Below are positions 8,241 through 17,408 of a DNA stretch of 64,000 bases, in pieces. Where the stretch lies: contig ONDM01000009.1 in assembly GCA_900316585.1 (NCBI GenBank), forward strand, positions 80,158-144,157, read 5' to 3'. The position numbers were made by a program, and so were the translations under genes. This stretch comes from an uncultured Prevotellaceae bacterium (lineage in GTDB: Bacteria; Bacteroidota; Bacteroidia; Bacteroidales; Bacteroidaceae). Below the pieces are notes generated by a model, which worked only from the letters and a program-made list of their open reading frames with translations, did not search any database and was not told where the DNA came from. Position 1 is the first letter of the stretch. Every line of letters starts with the position of its first letter.

Positions 8241-10088
8241 ATGGCAGAAGAATTAGAATATAAGGAACTTGACCAAGTGGTGGTTCGTTTTTCTGGCGAT
8301 TCCGGCGACGGTATGCAGTTGGCGGGTAACATCTTCTCTACGGTTTCAGCTACTGTAGGTAACAGTATTAGTACTTTTCCAGACTACCCTGCGGATATTC
8401 GTGCCCCGCAAGGTTCATTGACAGGCGTTTCTGGTTTTCAGGTGCATATAGGTGCCAGTAAGGTGTTTACTCCAGGTGATGAGTGTGATGTTTTGGTGGC
8501 TATGAACGCTGCAGCCTTAAAGACTCAGCTTAAGTATGCAAAACCTAATGCAACTATAATCATTGATACAGATGCATTTAAGGATGCAGATCTGAAGAAG
8601 GCAGAGTTTAAGACGGCAGACCCATTGGCAGAGCTGGGTGTTAATCCAGATCGTGTCATTGCATGTCCTATTACACAGATGGTAAAAGATGCTTTGGCAG
8701 ACAGTGGTATGGATAACAAATCCATTCTGAAATGTCGTAATATGTTCGCCTTAGGTCTGGTATGCTGGCTGTTCAGCCGTGACTTAAATGTAGCTTACAA
8801 TTTCCTTCGTGAAAAATTCCAAAAGAAACCAGGTGTTGCTGAGGCCAATATAAAAGTTATTCAAGCCGGCTATGATTATGGTCATAACACTCATAGTTCT
8901 GCTGCCAATGTTTACCGTATCGAGTCTAAGGTTAAGGAGCCTGGTCGTTATATGGATATTACTGGTAACAAGGCAACAGCCTATGGTTTTATAGCTGCTG
9001 CAGAAAAAGCAGGGTTGAAGCTATTCCTGGGTTCATATCCTATTACTCCTGCTACCGATGTTCTTCATGAACTGGCTAAGCATAAGTCACTGGGTGTGAT
9101 TACCGTGCAGTGTGAGGATGAGATTTCTGGTGCTGCTTCTGCTATCGGTGCTGCCTTCGCAGGTGCTTTGGCTGTGACTTCCACCTCTGGTCCTGGCGTA
9201 TGTCTGAAGTCAGAGGCAATGAACTTGGCTGTGACAGCTGAGCTTCCAGTGGTGCTGCTTGATGTTCAACGTGGTGGCCCTTCTACAGGATTGCCAACCA
9301 AGAGCGAGCAGACCGATTTGCTGCAAGCACTCTTCGGACGTAATGGTGAGAGTCCTATGCCTGTTATTGCATCAACCTCTCCAACCGATTGCTTCGATGC
9401 TGCTTACATGGCATCAAAGATAGCTTTGGAGCACATGACTCCAGTCATTCTGTTGACTGATGCTTTCATTGCTAATGGTTCTTCTGCTTGGAAGTTGCCT
9501 AACTTGGACGAATATCCAGCTATTAATCCTCCGTATGTTACTGAGGAAATGAAGAATAACTATACACCTTACAAGCGCAATGATCAAGATGTGCGTTACT
9601 GGGCTATCCCAGGACAGGAAGGGTATACTCACATTCTTGGTGGACTGGAGAAAGACGGTAATACTGGTGCTATTTCTACCGAACCTGAGAACCACAACAA
9701 GATGGTGCATCTGCGTGCCTCTAAGGTAGCAAAGATTCCAGTACCAGACTTGGAAGTGGTAGGCTGCAAGGATGATGCAGACTTGCTGATAGTTGGTTTC
9801 GGTAGCACTTACGGACATCTGCACTCTGCAATGGATGAGCTCATCAAGGCTGGCAAGAAAGTGGCTTTGGCACAGTTCACCTATATCAACCCATTGCCAA
9901 AGAACACTGCCGAAGTGCTGAAGCGTTATAAGAAAGTTGTAGTGGCAGAGCAGAACCTCGGTCAGTTTGCTGCCTATCTGCGTATGAAGGTAGACAATTT
10001 CGTACCTTATCAGTACAACGAAGTAAAAGGCCAGCCTTTCGTAATAAGCGAATTGGTAGATGCATTCAATGAAATCCTTAATAAGTAA
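8241..10088 (+). CDS. korA: 2-oxoacid:ferredoxin oxidoreductase, fused gamma-alpha subunit (2-oxoglutarate type likely)
   Basis: 615 residues from the ATG at 8241. The first ~190 residues are the gamma domain (RFSGDSGDGMQLAGNIFS); the remainder is the alpha pyrimidine-binding domain (YPITPATDVLHEL, SGPGVCLKSEAMNLA). With korB it forms a thiamine-dependent enzyme that oxidatively decarboxylates a 2-oxoacid to the acyl-CoA and reduces ferredoxin, or runs in reverse. The gamma-alpha fusion with a separate short beta subunit is typical of 2-oxoglutarate synthase in Bacteroidetes; pyruvate or branched-chain substrates cannot be excluded. A longer reading from 8166 crosses the promoter and is rejected. 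Confidence 0.88.
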   Translation: MAEELEYKELDQVVVRFSGDSGDGMQLAGNIFSTVSATVGNSISTFPDYPADIRAPQGSLTGVSGFQVHIGASKVFTPGDECDVLVAMNAAALKTQLKYAKPNATIIIDTDAFKDADLKKAEFKTADPLAELGVNPDRVIACPITQMVKDALADSGMDNKSILKCRNMFALGLVCWLFSRDLNVAYNFLREKFQKKPGVAEANIKVIQAGYDYGHNTHSSAANVYRIESKVKEPGRYMDITGNKATAYGFIAAAEKAGLKLFLGSYPITPATDVLHELAKHKSLGVITVQCEDEISGAASAIGAAFAGALAVTSTSGPGVCLKSEAMNLAVTAELPVVLLDVQRGGPSTGLPTKSEQTDLLQALFGRNGESPMPVIASTSPTDCFDAAYMASKIALEHMTPVILLTDAFIANGSSAWKLPNLDEYPAINPPYVTEEMKNNYTPYKRNDQDVRYWAIPGQEGYTHILGGLEKDGNTGAISTEPENHNKMVHLRASKVAKIPVPDLEVVGCKDDADLLIVGFGSTYGHLHSAMDELIKAGKKVALAQFTYINPLPKNTAEVLKRYKKVVVAEQNLGQFAAYLRMKVDNFVPYQYNEVKGQPFVISELVDAFNEILNK

Positions 10089-10108
10089 ACTCCAAAAACA
10101 GAAATATC

Positions 10109-11113
10109 ATGAGCGAATATACAGCAAAAGACTATAAGAAAGGACTGCCTCGGTGGTGTCCTGGATGTGGCGATCATTTCTTCCTTGCCTCTCTGCATAA
10201 AGCAATGGCAGAACTTGGAGTTGCTCCTTGGAACATTGCAGTTATTTCTGGTATCGGCTGCTCTAGCCGTCTGCCTTATTATATGAACACTTATGCCATG
10301 CAGACTATTCACGGTCGTGCAGCTGCCATTTCTACTGGTGCTAAGGTGACTAACCCAGACCTCTCTGTTTGGCAGGTTTCTGGTGATGGTGATGGATTAG
10401 CTATCGGTGGTAATCACTTCATTCATGCTGTACGTCGTAATATCGACCTGAACATGATTCTGCTGAATAACCGCATCTATGGCTTAACGAAGGGACAGTA
10501 TTCCCCAACATCACCACGTGGTTTCGTGAGCAAGTCATCTCCTTATGGTACAGTGGAAGATCCTTTCTGCCCAGCAGAGCTCTGCTTTGGTGCTCGCGGT
10601 CGTTTCTTTGCCCGTGCTGCAGCTGTTGATGCTGCTGGGACAGTGGAGATACTGAAAGCCGCAGCTCAGCATAAAGGTGCAGCAGTATGCGAGATTCTGC
10701 AGAACTGTATGATTTTCAACAATGGCGTTTACGACTATCTGGCAAAGAAAGAAGATCGTGCCAAAAATGCCATCTACCTAAAACATGGTCAACCTATGGT
10801 GTTTGGTGAGAACAACGAGTATGGCTTGATGCAAGATGGCTTTGGTATTAAAGTGGTAAAGATTGGTGAGAATGGTGTGACAATGGATGATATTTTGGTT
10901 CACGATGCACACTGCATGGACAATACCTTGCAACTGAAGCTTGCCATGATGGATGGTCCAGACTTCCCTGTGGCTTTCGGAGTAATTCGTGATGTAGATG
11001 CTCCTACCTACGATGAAGCAGTACATGCTCAAATAGAGGAGGTTAGCGCAAAGAAGAAATATCACAATTTCACAGAGTTGTTGGAGACTAACGATATCTG
11101 GGAAGTGAAATAA
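10109..11113 (+). CDS. korB: 2-oxoacid:ferredoxin oxidoreductase beta subunit
   Basis: 334 residues, 20 bases after korA. This is the thiamine diphosphate-binding half: WCPGCGDH near the N-terminus supplies family cysteines, and GDGDGLAIGGNHFIHAVRRN followed by LLNNRIYGLTKGQ forms the cofactor and Mg site. It pairs with the gamma-alpha subunit to make a cytoplasmic CoA-acylating oxidoreductase. No separate ferredoxin (delta) gene is next to it, so electrons probably go to a ferredoxin coded elsewhere. Confidence 0.9.
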   Translation: MSEYTAKDYKKGLPRWCPGCGDHFFLASLHKAMAELGVAPWNIAVISGIGCSSRLPYYMNTYAMQTIHGRAAAISTGAKVTNPDLSVWQVSGDGDGLAIGGNHFIHAVRRNIDLNMILLNNRIYGLTKGQYSPTSPRGFVSKSSPYGTVEDPFCPAELCFGARGRFFARAAAVDAAGTVEILKAAAQHKGAAVCEILQNCMIFNNGVYDYLAKKEDRAKNAIYLKHGQPMVFGENNEYGLMQDGFGIKVVKIGENGVTMDDILVHDAHCMDNTLQLKLAMMDGPDFPVAFGVIRDVDAPTYDEAVHAQIEEVSAKKKYHNFTELLETNDIWEVK

Positions 11114-11139
11114 TCTTTCTTTTCACTAAAACATTATAG

Positions 11140-11178
11140 AAAGCGGTAGTCACTTTTTGGGTGGCTACCGCTTTGAAT
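11140..11178 (+). terminator. Hairpin after korB
   Basis: AAAGCGGTAG (11140-11149) pairs with CTACCGCTTT (11165-11174). The T run is short, so efficiency is uncertain. Confidence 0.65.
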
Positions 11179-11202
11179 ATATATAAAGTTTGAAGAAAAG
11201 AA

Positions 11203-11991
11203 TTAGAATTGGTTGAGTTCGGACACATCAATTTTCGTAACACCCGTGTTACGAATGGATGTTTCATCCGCAGTTCCGGAAAGGACAATTTTGCCTACTC
11301 CAGAATTTGTGGCATCCAGTTTCTCGCAATCTACCTGTAGGCTGATAGTACCTGTTCCGCTCTTTCTTACAGACACTTCCTTGCCCTTATAATCCACTTT
11401 TATGTTGTCAACTCCACTTGATTGGATGTCTAGCTTATCTGTATTTACGACCAGATCCCCTTTGGTGACACCACGGTCATTCAAATTAAGCAGGGTTCCA
11501 TCAAGATGAACATCTAAATTGGTAACACCTTTTAATTCACAAGTAGTTTCAGGACAAGTAATCTGTTGGGCTTTAAGATGAAATACGCCACTACTGCTGA
11601 TGTGCAAATTATCAGTCTTTAGCTTATCTGTATTAAAATTCAATACTCCTTTGTTTTCTAGAGAACTCATGTCAGGTGAAGTTATGTAAAGTGTCAACAT
11701 CTGTTTCTCGTTGGAGCTTTTCTTTTTCTCCTGGTCATTAGCTACTACCAGAATTCCATCTTTTACTACCAGTTTGAGGCTTTCAATTTGTTTAGCAGAG
11801 CCTTCGGCCTTGATGCTGTAAGTGTTACCTTGTGTATAGTGAATATTTACAGCATGATTGTTCTTCAAGCCGGAAAAACCTGTCAAATTATAATCTTTGC
11901 TGATGATGGGGCCATCGTTGACTAGTGCTGAAGCTTGTATATTACTTATGGTAGCTACTCCTAATGCTACTCCTAAAATTAGCTTTTTCAT
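11203..11991 (-). CDS. Exported DUF2807-type (head GIN domain) beta-helical protein
   Basis: 262 residues with a signal peptide (MKKLILGVALGVATISNIQA). The body has the DUF2807 pattern: a GFSGLKNNHAVNIHYTQG opening, then repeated short beta strands ending in SSG, GVT or NTG turns (SSGVFHL, GVTNLD, SSGVDNI, NSGVGKI, NTGVTKI), predicting a beta-solenoid. It is likely periplasmic or at the cell surface; no enzyme motif is visible. It is last in a four-gene operon with an ECF sigma factor, so its expression probably depends on that factor. Its molecular function is unknown. Confidence 0.8.
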   Translation of the reverse strand: MKKLILGVALGVATISNIQASALVNDGPIISKDYNLTGFSGLKNNHAVNIHYTQGNTYSIKAEGSAKQIESLKLVVKDGILVVANDQEKKKSSNEKQMLTLYITSPDMSSLENKGVLNFNTDKLKTDNLHISSSGVFHLKAQQITCPETTCELKGVTNLDVHLDGTLLNLNDRGVTKGDLVVNTDKLDIQSSGVDNIKVDYKGKEVSVRKSGTGTISLQVDCEKLDATNSGVGKIVLSGTADETSIRNTGVTKIDVSELNQF

Positions 11992-12004
11992 TTTATTTAG
12001 TTTT

Positions 12005-12403
12005 TTATTTATATCTGATAATGATTGTTACTTTGCCGTTTGTAAATAACGATCTGCGATTAGCATATTTAATCATATAGACACGGTTTTCTTTCTCGTT
12101 CTCTACGGTCAAGGTCATGGTTTCTTCTTCATCATTGACCATGATGCTGAATTGTCCGTTTTCTTTCTCTTGGAGAAATGCTTTACGGAGTTTATTGATA
12201 GTAATGTCGGTGGGCTGTAGTACCTTCACTACTTTCAGTACTTTGCGTGTCTTTGGGTCACGTTCTACAGCTGAGGTAAATGTGCTCTTACCAATAGACG
12301 AATATTCATCCACCGCTTTGTCTATTGAGTTTTGAGCAGAGATAGCCAGTGTAGTGAAAAGCATCCCTAACATGCATAATAGAATCTTAATTTTCATATT
12401 CAT
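12005..12403 (-). CDS. Small exported protein, DUF5024-like, function unknown
   Basis: 132 residues with a clear signal peptide (MNMKIKILLCMLGMLFTTLAISAQ) and a roughly 110-residue mature domain without cysteines or enzyme motifs. It resembles short exported proteins that Bacteroides codes behind ECF sigma/anti-sigma pairs (I believe DUF5024, not verified). It lies between the anti-sigma-like gene (6-base gap) and the DUF2807 gene (13-base gap), so all four genes are probably one transcript. A role in the envelope process sensed by the sigma system is inferred from position only. Confidence 0.7.
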   Translation of the reverse strand: MNMKIKILLCMLGMLFTTLAISAQNSIDKAVDEYSSIGKSTFTSAVERDPKTRKVLKVVKVLQPTDITINKLRKAFLQEKENGQFSIMVNDEEETMTLTVENEKENRVYMIKYANRRSLFTNGKVTIIIRYK

Positions 12404-12409
12404 ATTTTA

Positions 12410-12982
12410 TTATTGATTTAATAGTTGATGGATGCGTTCTCTTTCTTGTGCATCCTGTATATTACCTAGCAGATCTTGTTCTGCTTGGTTAATTAGGTCG
12501 GTAGGAGATGGGGAGCCTATGTCATCTGCTAAGCTCAAGGCACTTTTGATTTGAGGCATGATTTCCCTCAAATTGTCAATACGTTCTCCATCTACTATCA
12601 TATAGCTTCCACCATAGATTCTTTGCAACTTCATGCTTTCGTATGTTCGATAAATCCAAAAAGAACCAAGAAAGATGCTAATTGAAGCAGCAATGGTTGC
12701 AACTTGAATCCATAATCTACGATGCTTAGGTGGTGTTAAGCTAACGGTCTGGTCTATAGTAGGTAAATTAATTTCTGGCTCTGCTTCCGGGAATTCCATA
12801 GGAGGCACTTCACAAAGAGAAATGGCATCTAGATCCAGAAATATTTCTCGATATGACTCTATGTCTTCAGGCAAGTTCTGTTGTTGCTTGAAGTAATCAT
12901 AAAGCCATTGTTCTTCTGCTAAGGTTGTATCTCCTTTGAAGAATCGGTCTATCAATATCCTTATTTCTGCTATATCTTTCAT
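12410..12982 (-). CDS. Membrane anti-sigma-like protein paired with ECF sigma factor
   Basis: 190 residues. The N-terminal ~60 residues (IRILIDRFFKGDTTLAEEQWLYDYFKQ) look like the cytoplasmic sigma-binding part of Bacteroidetes anti-sigma factors. One membrane helix follows (about 88-107, WIQVATIAASISIFLGSFWIY) and then a short ~80-residue outer part, too small for a FecR domain. It overlaps the sigma gene by ATGA, so the two are translationally coupled. It probably holds the sigma factor at the inner membrane until a signal releases it; that role is inferred from topology and linkage. Confidence 0.72.
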   Translation of the reverse strand: MKDIAEIRILIDRFFKGDTTLAEEQWLYDYFKQQQNLPEDIESYREIFLDLDAISLCEVPPMEFPEAEPEINLPTIDQTVSLTPPKHRRLWIQVATIAASISIFLGSFWIYRTYESMKLQRIYGGSYMIVDGERIDNLREIMPQIKSALSLADDIGSPSPTDLINQAEQDLLGNIQDAQERERIHQLLNQ

Positions 12983-13461
12983 TGTTTATTGCAGGTTAAT
13001 TTTTCTCTTACTGTTTGTCTAGCTCGGCTCAATGCCTTTCTCACAGCAGCTTCTTCCATTTGCAGCAATCGGGCTATGTCTTTCATTTCCATTCCCTCCA
13101 TGTGTCTAAGTCGGAGAATAGTCTGAGGTACATTGGGTAAACCTTCTACGATTGTCATCATACGCTCAATGCGTTCATGCTCCATCCTCTCGCTATCTTC
13201 GTTACTTACCATAGAGGGTAGGGAAACAATTTCTTCCCGGGGTTTACGGCGACGGATGGTATCGAGACAAAGATTCCTCACCAATATCCGAGCCAAGCCA
13301 TTCACAGGGCTTTTCAACTGAGCGCACATCTGCCAGAGCCTCATCATGGCATCCTGTACCATATCCTCAGCCTCGTCAGTATTACCTAGATACCGCTTGG
13401 CTTCAACGATTAATACAGGTCGGAGTCTTTGCATCGATATTTCAAACTCTTCGTTTGTCAT
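12979..13461 (-). CDS. ECF-type RNA polymerase sigma factor
   Basis: 160 residues with sigma region 2 (AKRYLGNTDEAEDMVQDAMMRLWQM) and region 4 helix-turn-helix (ILRLRHMEGMEMKDIARLLQMEEAAVRKALSRAR), and no regions 1 or 3. First gene of an operon with its membrane partner and two exported proteins. ECF factors usually drive their own operon; a promoter-like signal lies at 13496-13527. The absence of a FecR/SusCD partner argues against the polysaccharide-uptake ECF class. Confidence 0.92.
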   Translation of the reverse strand: MTNEEFEISMQRLRPVLIVEAKRYLGNTDEAEDMVQDAMMRLWQMCAQLKSPVNGLARILVRNLCLDTIRRRKPREEIVSLPSMVSNEDSERMEHERIERMMTIVEGLPNVPQTILRLRHMEGMEMKDIARLLQMEEAAVRKALSRARQTVREKLTCNKQ

Positions 13462-13495
13462 TCAGCTATTATCTTTGTTTATCTATAATTAATAC

Positions 13496-13527
13496 GCAAA
13501 GTAATATGTTTTGTGACATAAAACAAA
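13496..13527 (-). promoter_or_regulatory. Candidate promoter of the ECF sigma operon, with internal palindrome
   Basis: On the minus strand TTTG (13527-13524), 19 bases, then TTACTTTGC (13504-13496). The spacer holds an inverted repeat TGTTTT-N7-AAAACA (13507-13525), a possible operator. Confidence 0.5.
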
Positions 13528-13809
13528 TATTTTTATCTCTGCATTACGAAGAAATTTTGATAAGATTCTCTTCATGACCTCATTTCGTTCAGTTGTAGCA
13601 ATGATATACGTTATTACTGAAAGAATGTAATTAGATTTTACGAGGTTAACAACTTTCAAATATTTAGTTTTTATGTTTTTACATCAAAAGAAACTAAAAA
13701 CTCCCTAAATTGCAATATCGAGGTTGCAGTAAATGCAACTAAGTGAAAAAAAAGTTTTTAAGGCATTGAAATATTTGCATATTGACGTGGAAATTTACGA
13801 ATAAAATAT
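13528..13809. other. Intergenic region upstream of pckA
   Basis: No gene seen. AT-rich. It contains a perfect palindrome ATTGCAAT (13709-13716) and an inverted repeat GTTGCA-GTAAA-TGCAAC (13723-13739) about 70-100 bases ahead of the pckA -7 box, which may bind a regulator. Confidence 0.45.
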
Positions 13810-13818
13810 TATTTTTGC
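13810..13818 (+). promoter_or_regulatory. -7 box for pckA
   Basis: TATTTTTGC, exact consensus, 55 bases before the ATG. No good TTTG is found at the usual -33 distance, which suggests help from an activator. Confidence 0.6.
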
Positions 13819-13873
13819 ATTCGATTTAAAAGGTGAAGATTAATAATTACACTCTAAAAATTAAAATAATAAA

Positions 13874-15487
13874 ATGGCAAATTTGGATTTAACAAAGTAC
13901 GGTATCACTGGTTCAACCGTGATTGGTCACAATCCTTCTTACGAGGCATTGTTCGAGGCTGAAATGAAGCCAGGATTGGAAGGTTTTGACAAAGGTCAGC
14001 TGACCGAGTTAGGTGCAGTAAACGTAATGACAGGTATCTTTACTGGTCGTTCACCTAAGGACAAATATATCGTAATGGACGATGTGTCTAAGGATACAGT
14101 ATGGTGGACTACTGAAGGATATAAGAACGATAACCACCCAATGTCAGAGGAAACTTGGGCTGAAGTAAAGAAGATGGCTATCAAGGAGCTTTGCAACAAG
14201 GAACTTTATGTTGTAGATGCTTTCTGTGGTGCTAATGAGGATACTCGTATGGCTGTTCGCTTCATTGTTGAAGTAGCATGGCAGGCACACTTTGTTAAGA
14301 ATATGTTCATCCAGCCTACTGCTGAAGAACTGGAGAACTTTGAGCCTAATTTCGTTATCTACAATGCTTCTAAGGCAAAGGTAGAGAACTTCGAGAAGTT
14401 GGGTATGCGTTCTGAAACTTGTGCTGCATTCAATGTTAAGAGCCGTGAGCAGGTAATTCTGAATACATGGTATGGTGGTGAAATGAAGAAGGGTATGTTC
14501 TCTATGATGAACTACTACTTGCCTCTAAGAGGTATTGCTTCAATGCACTGCTCTGCTAACACTGATATGAACGGTGAGAACACTGCAATCTTCTTTGGTT
14601 TGTCTGGTACTGGTAAGACTACTCTTTCTACCGATCCTAAGCGTCTGCTGATTGGTGATGACGAGCACGGATGGGATGATAATGGCGTATTCAACTTCGA
14701 AGGTGGTTGCTATGCAAAGGTTATCAAGTTGGATAAGGAGTCTGAGCCAGATATCTACAATGCAATCAAGCGTAACGCATTGCTGGAGAATGTAACTGTA
14801 GACGAGAAGGGTGTTATCGACTTCAATGATAAGAGTGTAACTGAGAATACCCGTGTATCTTATCCAATCGAGCACATTACTAACATTGTAAAGAAGGTTA
14901 ATGGCAAGAGCGCTGGTCCAGCTGCTAAGCAGGTTATCTTCTTGAGTGCTGATGCATTCGGTGTTTTACCTCCAGTATCTATCTTGACTCCAGAACAGAC
15001 TAAGTATTACTTCCTTTCTGGATTTACTGCTAAGTTGGCTGGTACTGAGCGTGGTATTACTGAGCCTACTCCTACATTCTCTGCTTGCTTTGGTCAGGCA
15101 TTCTTGGAATTGCACCCAACTAAGTACGGTGAGGAGCTTGTAAAGAAGATGGAAAAGAGTGGTGCTAAGGCATACTTGGTTAACACTGGTTGGAATGGTA
15201 CTGGTAAGCGAATCTCTATTAGAGATACTCGTGGTATCATCGACGCTATTTTGAACGGTGACATCAACAAGGTAGAGACTAAGCACATTCCTTACTTCAA
15301 CTTCGAGGTTCCAGTAGTTTTGGAAGGTGTTGACCGTCGTATTCTTGACCCACGTGACACTTATGCTTGTGATGGCGAATGGGAAGAGAAGGCAAAGGAT
15401 TTGGCAGCTCGCTTCATCAAGAACTTTGATAAGTATACAACCAATGAGGCTGGTAAGGCTTTGGTTGCTGCTGGTCCACAGCTCTAA
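13874..15487 (+). CDS. pckA: Phosphoenolpyruvate carboxykinase (ATP)
   Basis: 537 residues, full length. The kinase-1a loop GLSGTGKTT (about 242-250) and [22 protein letters not shown] identify the ATP-dependent type. In gut Bacteroidales the enzyme usually works toward oxaloacetate, fixing CO2 on PEP and making ATP on the route to succinate and propionate. Codon use appears strongly biased toward a few codons, as for a highly expressed gene. It is monocistronic, with its own promoter and a strong terminator at 15511. Confidence 0.97.
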   Translation: MANLDLTKYGITGSTVIGHNPSYEALFEAEMKPGLEGFDKGQLTELGAVNVMTGIFTGRSPKDKYIVMDDVSKDTVWWTTEGYKNDNHPMSEETWAEVKKMAIKELCNKELYVVDAFCGANEDTRMAVRFIVEVAWQAHFVKNMFIQPTAEELENFEPNFVIYNASKAKVENFEKLGMRSETCAAFNVKSREQVILNTWYGGEMKKGMFSMMNYYLPLRGIASMHCSANTDMNGENTAIFFGLSGTGKTTLSTDPKRLLIGDDEHGWDDNGVFNFEGGCYAKVIKLDKESEPDIYNAIKRNALLENVTVDEKGVIDFNDKSVTENTRVSYPIEHITNIVKKVNGKSAGPAAKQVIFLSADAFGVLPPVSILTPEQTKYYFLSGFTAKLAGTERGITEPTPTFSACFGQAFLELHPTKYGEELVKKMEKSGAKAYLVNTGWNGTGKRISIRDTRGIIDAILNGDINKVETKHIPYFNFEVPVVLEGVDRRILDPRDTYACDGEWEEKAKDLAARFIKNFDKYTTNEAGKALVAAGPQL

Positions 15488-15510
15488 TTGGAATTTGCTT
15501 AAAATAATTA

Positions 15511-15541
15511 GGGGAGCTCTCCGAAGGGGAGCTCCTCTTTT
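15511..15541 (+). terminator. Terminator of pckA
   Basis: GGAGCTC (15513-15519) pairs with GAGCTCC (15529-15535), followed by CTCTTTT. Its T run overlaps the TTTG of the next promoter. Confidence 0.85.
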
Positions 15542-15570
15542 GTGTTTCAGCATATTTTTCTTACCTTTGC
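15539..15570 (+). promoter_or_regulatory. Promoter of the beta-barrel protein gene
   Basis: TTTG (15539-15542), exactly 19 bases, TACCTTTGC (15562-15570): a near-perfect Bacteroidetes promoter that begins inside the pckA terminator. Confidence 0.82.
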
Positions 15571-15605
15571 GTTGTTTACTGATGAATGCTTATAACTGAA
15601 TATCT

Positions 15606-16268
15606 ATGAAAAAGTTGTTACTAGTCTTAGTAGTATTGTCTTCTTGTACTCTTGCATTTGCACAAGGTGAAGTAGGGAAGTGGAGCGTTCATGTCCAATT
15701 GGGTGTCAACATGAATAACTGGGGCGTCAAAAACAGCAGTGGAAACATGACTTTTGACTGGACTGATGCGATAGCTAATATAGACAGAGTGGAGACAAAG
15801 TCTAAGTTAGGGCTTGTTGGAGGTGCTGAAATGGGTTACCAAATGAATAGTTGGTTCAGGCCTTCTGTTGGCTTATTGTTTCAATCAAAGGGTATTAAGG
15901 TGAAGGGATATGTTTCTGTCCCTAGTCATAAAATCTATGATGTAGAATCAGAGAATAAAGGGACTTTGGGTTATCTTACCCTTCCTCTTATGGCTAATTT
16001 CTATGTGGTAAAAGGGCTTGCATTGAAAGTTGGAATACAGCCGGCATTACGTATCTCTTGTGACCATGACATGGATGATGAAATTAAGCCTACAGAGTTT
16101 TCCATTCCTATAGGTTTTTCCTATGAATATGCTAATGTGATACTTGATGCCCGTTATTATTATGGACTTACAAATCCAGTAAAAAAATCCTCATATTACC
16201 ATACTTTCGCTGATGGTGCTACAAATCGTGGGTTTATGGTAACTGTTGGGTATAAGTTTGATTTGTGA
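15606..16268 (+). CDS. Outer-membrane beta-barrel protein (PorT/OmpW-like), function unknown
   Basis: 220 residues. Signal peptide MKKLLLVLVVLSSCTLAFAQ, then alternating strands that fit a small eight-stranded barrel: WSVHVQLGVNMNNW, GLVGGAEMGYQMN, PSVGLLFQSKGIKVKGY, GYLTLPLMANFYV, LALKVGIQPALRIS, and a final strand GFMVTVGYKFDL ending in an aromatic/hydrophobic C-terminus, as outer-membrane proteins do. It has its own promoter. The neighbours downstream are thiol-redox proteins, but I see no cysteine network in the barrel to link them. Confidence 0.75.
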   Translation: MKKLLLVLVVLSSCTLAFAQGEVGKWSVHVQLGVNMNNWGVKNSSGNMTFDWTDAIANIDRVETKSKLGLVGGAEMGYQMNSWFRPSVGLLFQSKGIKVKGYVSVPSHKIYDVESENKGTLGYLTLPLMANFYVVKGLALKVGIQPALRISCDHDMDDEIKPTEFSIPIGFSYEYANVILDARYYYGLTNPVKKSSYYHTFADGATNRGFMVTVGYKFDL

Positions 16269-16293
16269 AATAATATATCAGATAAATTTTAAC

Positions 16294-16302
16294 TATATTT
16301 GC
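16294..16302 (+). promoter_or_regulatory. -7 box for the thioredoxin-family/DsbD row
   Basis: TATATTTGC, exact consensus, 17 bases before the ATG. The -33 partner is unclear. Confidence 0.55.
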
Positions 16303-16318
16303 AGTTAATTCTATAGGA

Positions 16319-17404
16319 ATGAAACGTTTCTTCTTCTTCTTCTTGCTCTTTCTCTGCTCCTTAACAGAGGGGTTGGCTCAGGAAATGGGTATAATAGGAT
16401 GGGTGTCTCAGAAGCAGAAGACTCAGATAGAAGGGTCTTCATTGTTTTTGAGGGATCTAGTTACGGGGGAGAAATTAGACAGTTGCAAACTAAATGGTGA
16501 AGGTTATTCTTTTCATTTAGCAAATGTGAGTCAGAAGAAAGCTGTGGTGATAGAGCCTATTGATGTTTTGTTGGTTGTAGAAAGTGGGAATGTATTGGTG
16601 GAGTCTGATATGAGTTTGAGTGGATCATTGCTCAATGAGTTGTGGAATGCTTATATCCAAGATAGAAACAAGTATGTTCGGGATTTTAACCGGCAGTATC
16701 AGTCAGCTAGAAACGACTTGATGCTGGACAAAAAACAGAAATCGGGTTTGCTGAAGTCTTTGACAGATGAATATGAAGCTACGTTCAAGAGCCGGGCTAT
16801 GAATATGATGAGAAGAAATCTCAACAATCCTTTGAACACATTGACTTTTGTTGAGTGTATCTCTTGGATTGAAGATTATGATACATTTGAAAGACTCTAT
16901 GCTCTGACTTCTGAAACAACTAGAAATTGCCCTATTGTAAAACAAACAGTGGATAGGATGGAAAAACTGCATAGTACCTCACCAGGCAAGATGTTTACAG
17001 ATTTCATCGTTCCAAATGGTAATCCTGATGGGAGTCAAGCCAGACTTTCCGACTATGTCGCTAAAGGAAAGTATGTGTTGGTTGATTTTTTTGCCAGTTG
17101 GTGTGGCCCTTGCAGAAAAGAGGGCGTTTTCTTAAAGAAAGCCTATGAACTTTATCATGAAAAAGGATTGGAAATATTAAGTGTGGCAACTTGGGATAAA
17201 CGAGAGGACTCAATAAAGGCCTTTCGAGAAGATAATTATTTCTGGCCTCGTATTTTAGAGGCAGGAGATATTCCCAGTCAAACATATGGTTTCAATGGAA
17301 TTCCTCAGATAATGCTGTTTGATCCAAATGGAATTATTGTAGCACGTGATTTACGTGGAGAAGAGATACTAAAACAATTAAACGAATTTTTAGAAAATAA
17401 ATAG
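16319..17404 (+). CDS. Exported TlpA-like thiol-disulfide oxidoreductase with DUF4369-like N-domain
   Basis: 361 residues. The signal peptide begins MKR-FFFFF, coded by five TTC codons in a row. Residues ~22-115 resemble DUF4369, followed by a helical linker and a C-terminal thioredoxin fold (about 225-360) with the active site WCGPC. Such proteins keep periplasmic thiols reduced in Bacteroidetes and take electrons from DsbD, whose gene starts 4 bases downstream. Probably periplasmic; the exact client proteins are unknown. Confidence 0.87.
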   Translation: MKRFFFFFLLFLCSLTEGLAQEMGIIGWVSQKQKTQIEGSSLFLRDLVTGEKLDSCKLNGEGYSFHLANVSQKKAVVIEPIDVLLVVESGNVLVESDMSLSGSLLNELWNAYIQDRNKYVRDFNRQYQSARNDLMLDKKQKSGLLKSLTDEYEATFKSRAMNMMRRNLNNPLNTLTFVECISWIEDYDTFERLYALTSETTRNCPIVKQTVDRMEKLHSTSPGKMFTDFIVPNGNPDGSQARLSDYVAKGKYVLVDFFASWCGPCRKEGVFLKKAYELYHEKGLEILSVATWDKREDSIKAFREDNYFWPRILEAGDIPSQTYGFNGIPQIMLFDPNGIIVARDLRGEEILKQLNEFLENK

Positions 17405-17408
17405 TAAC

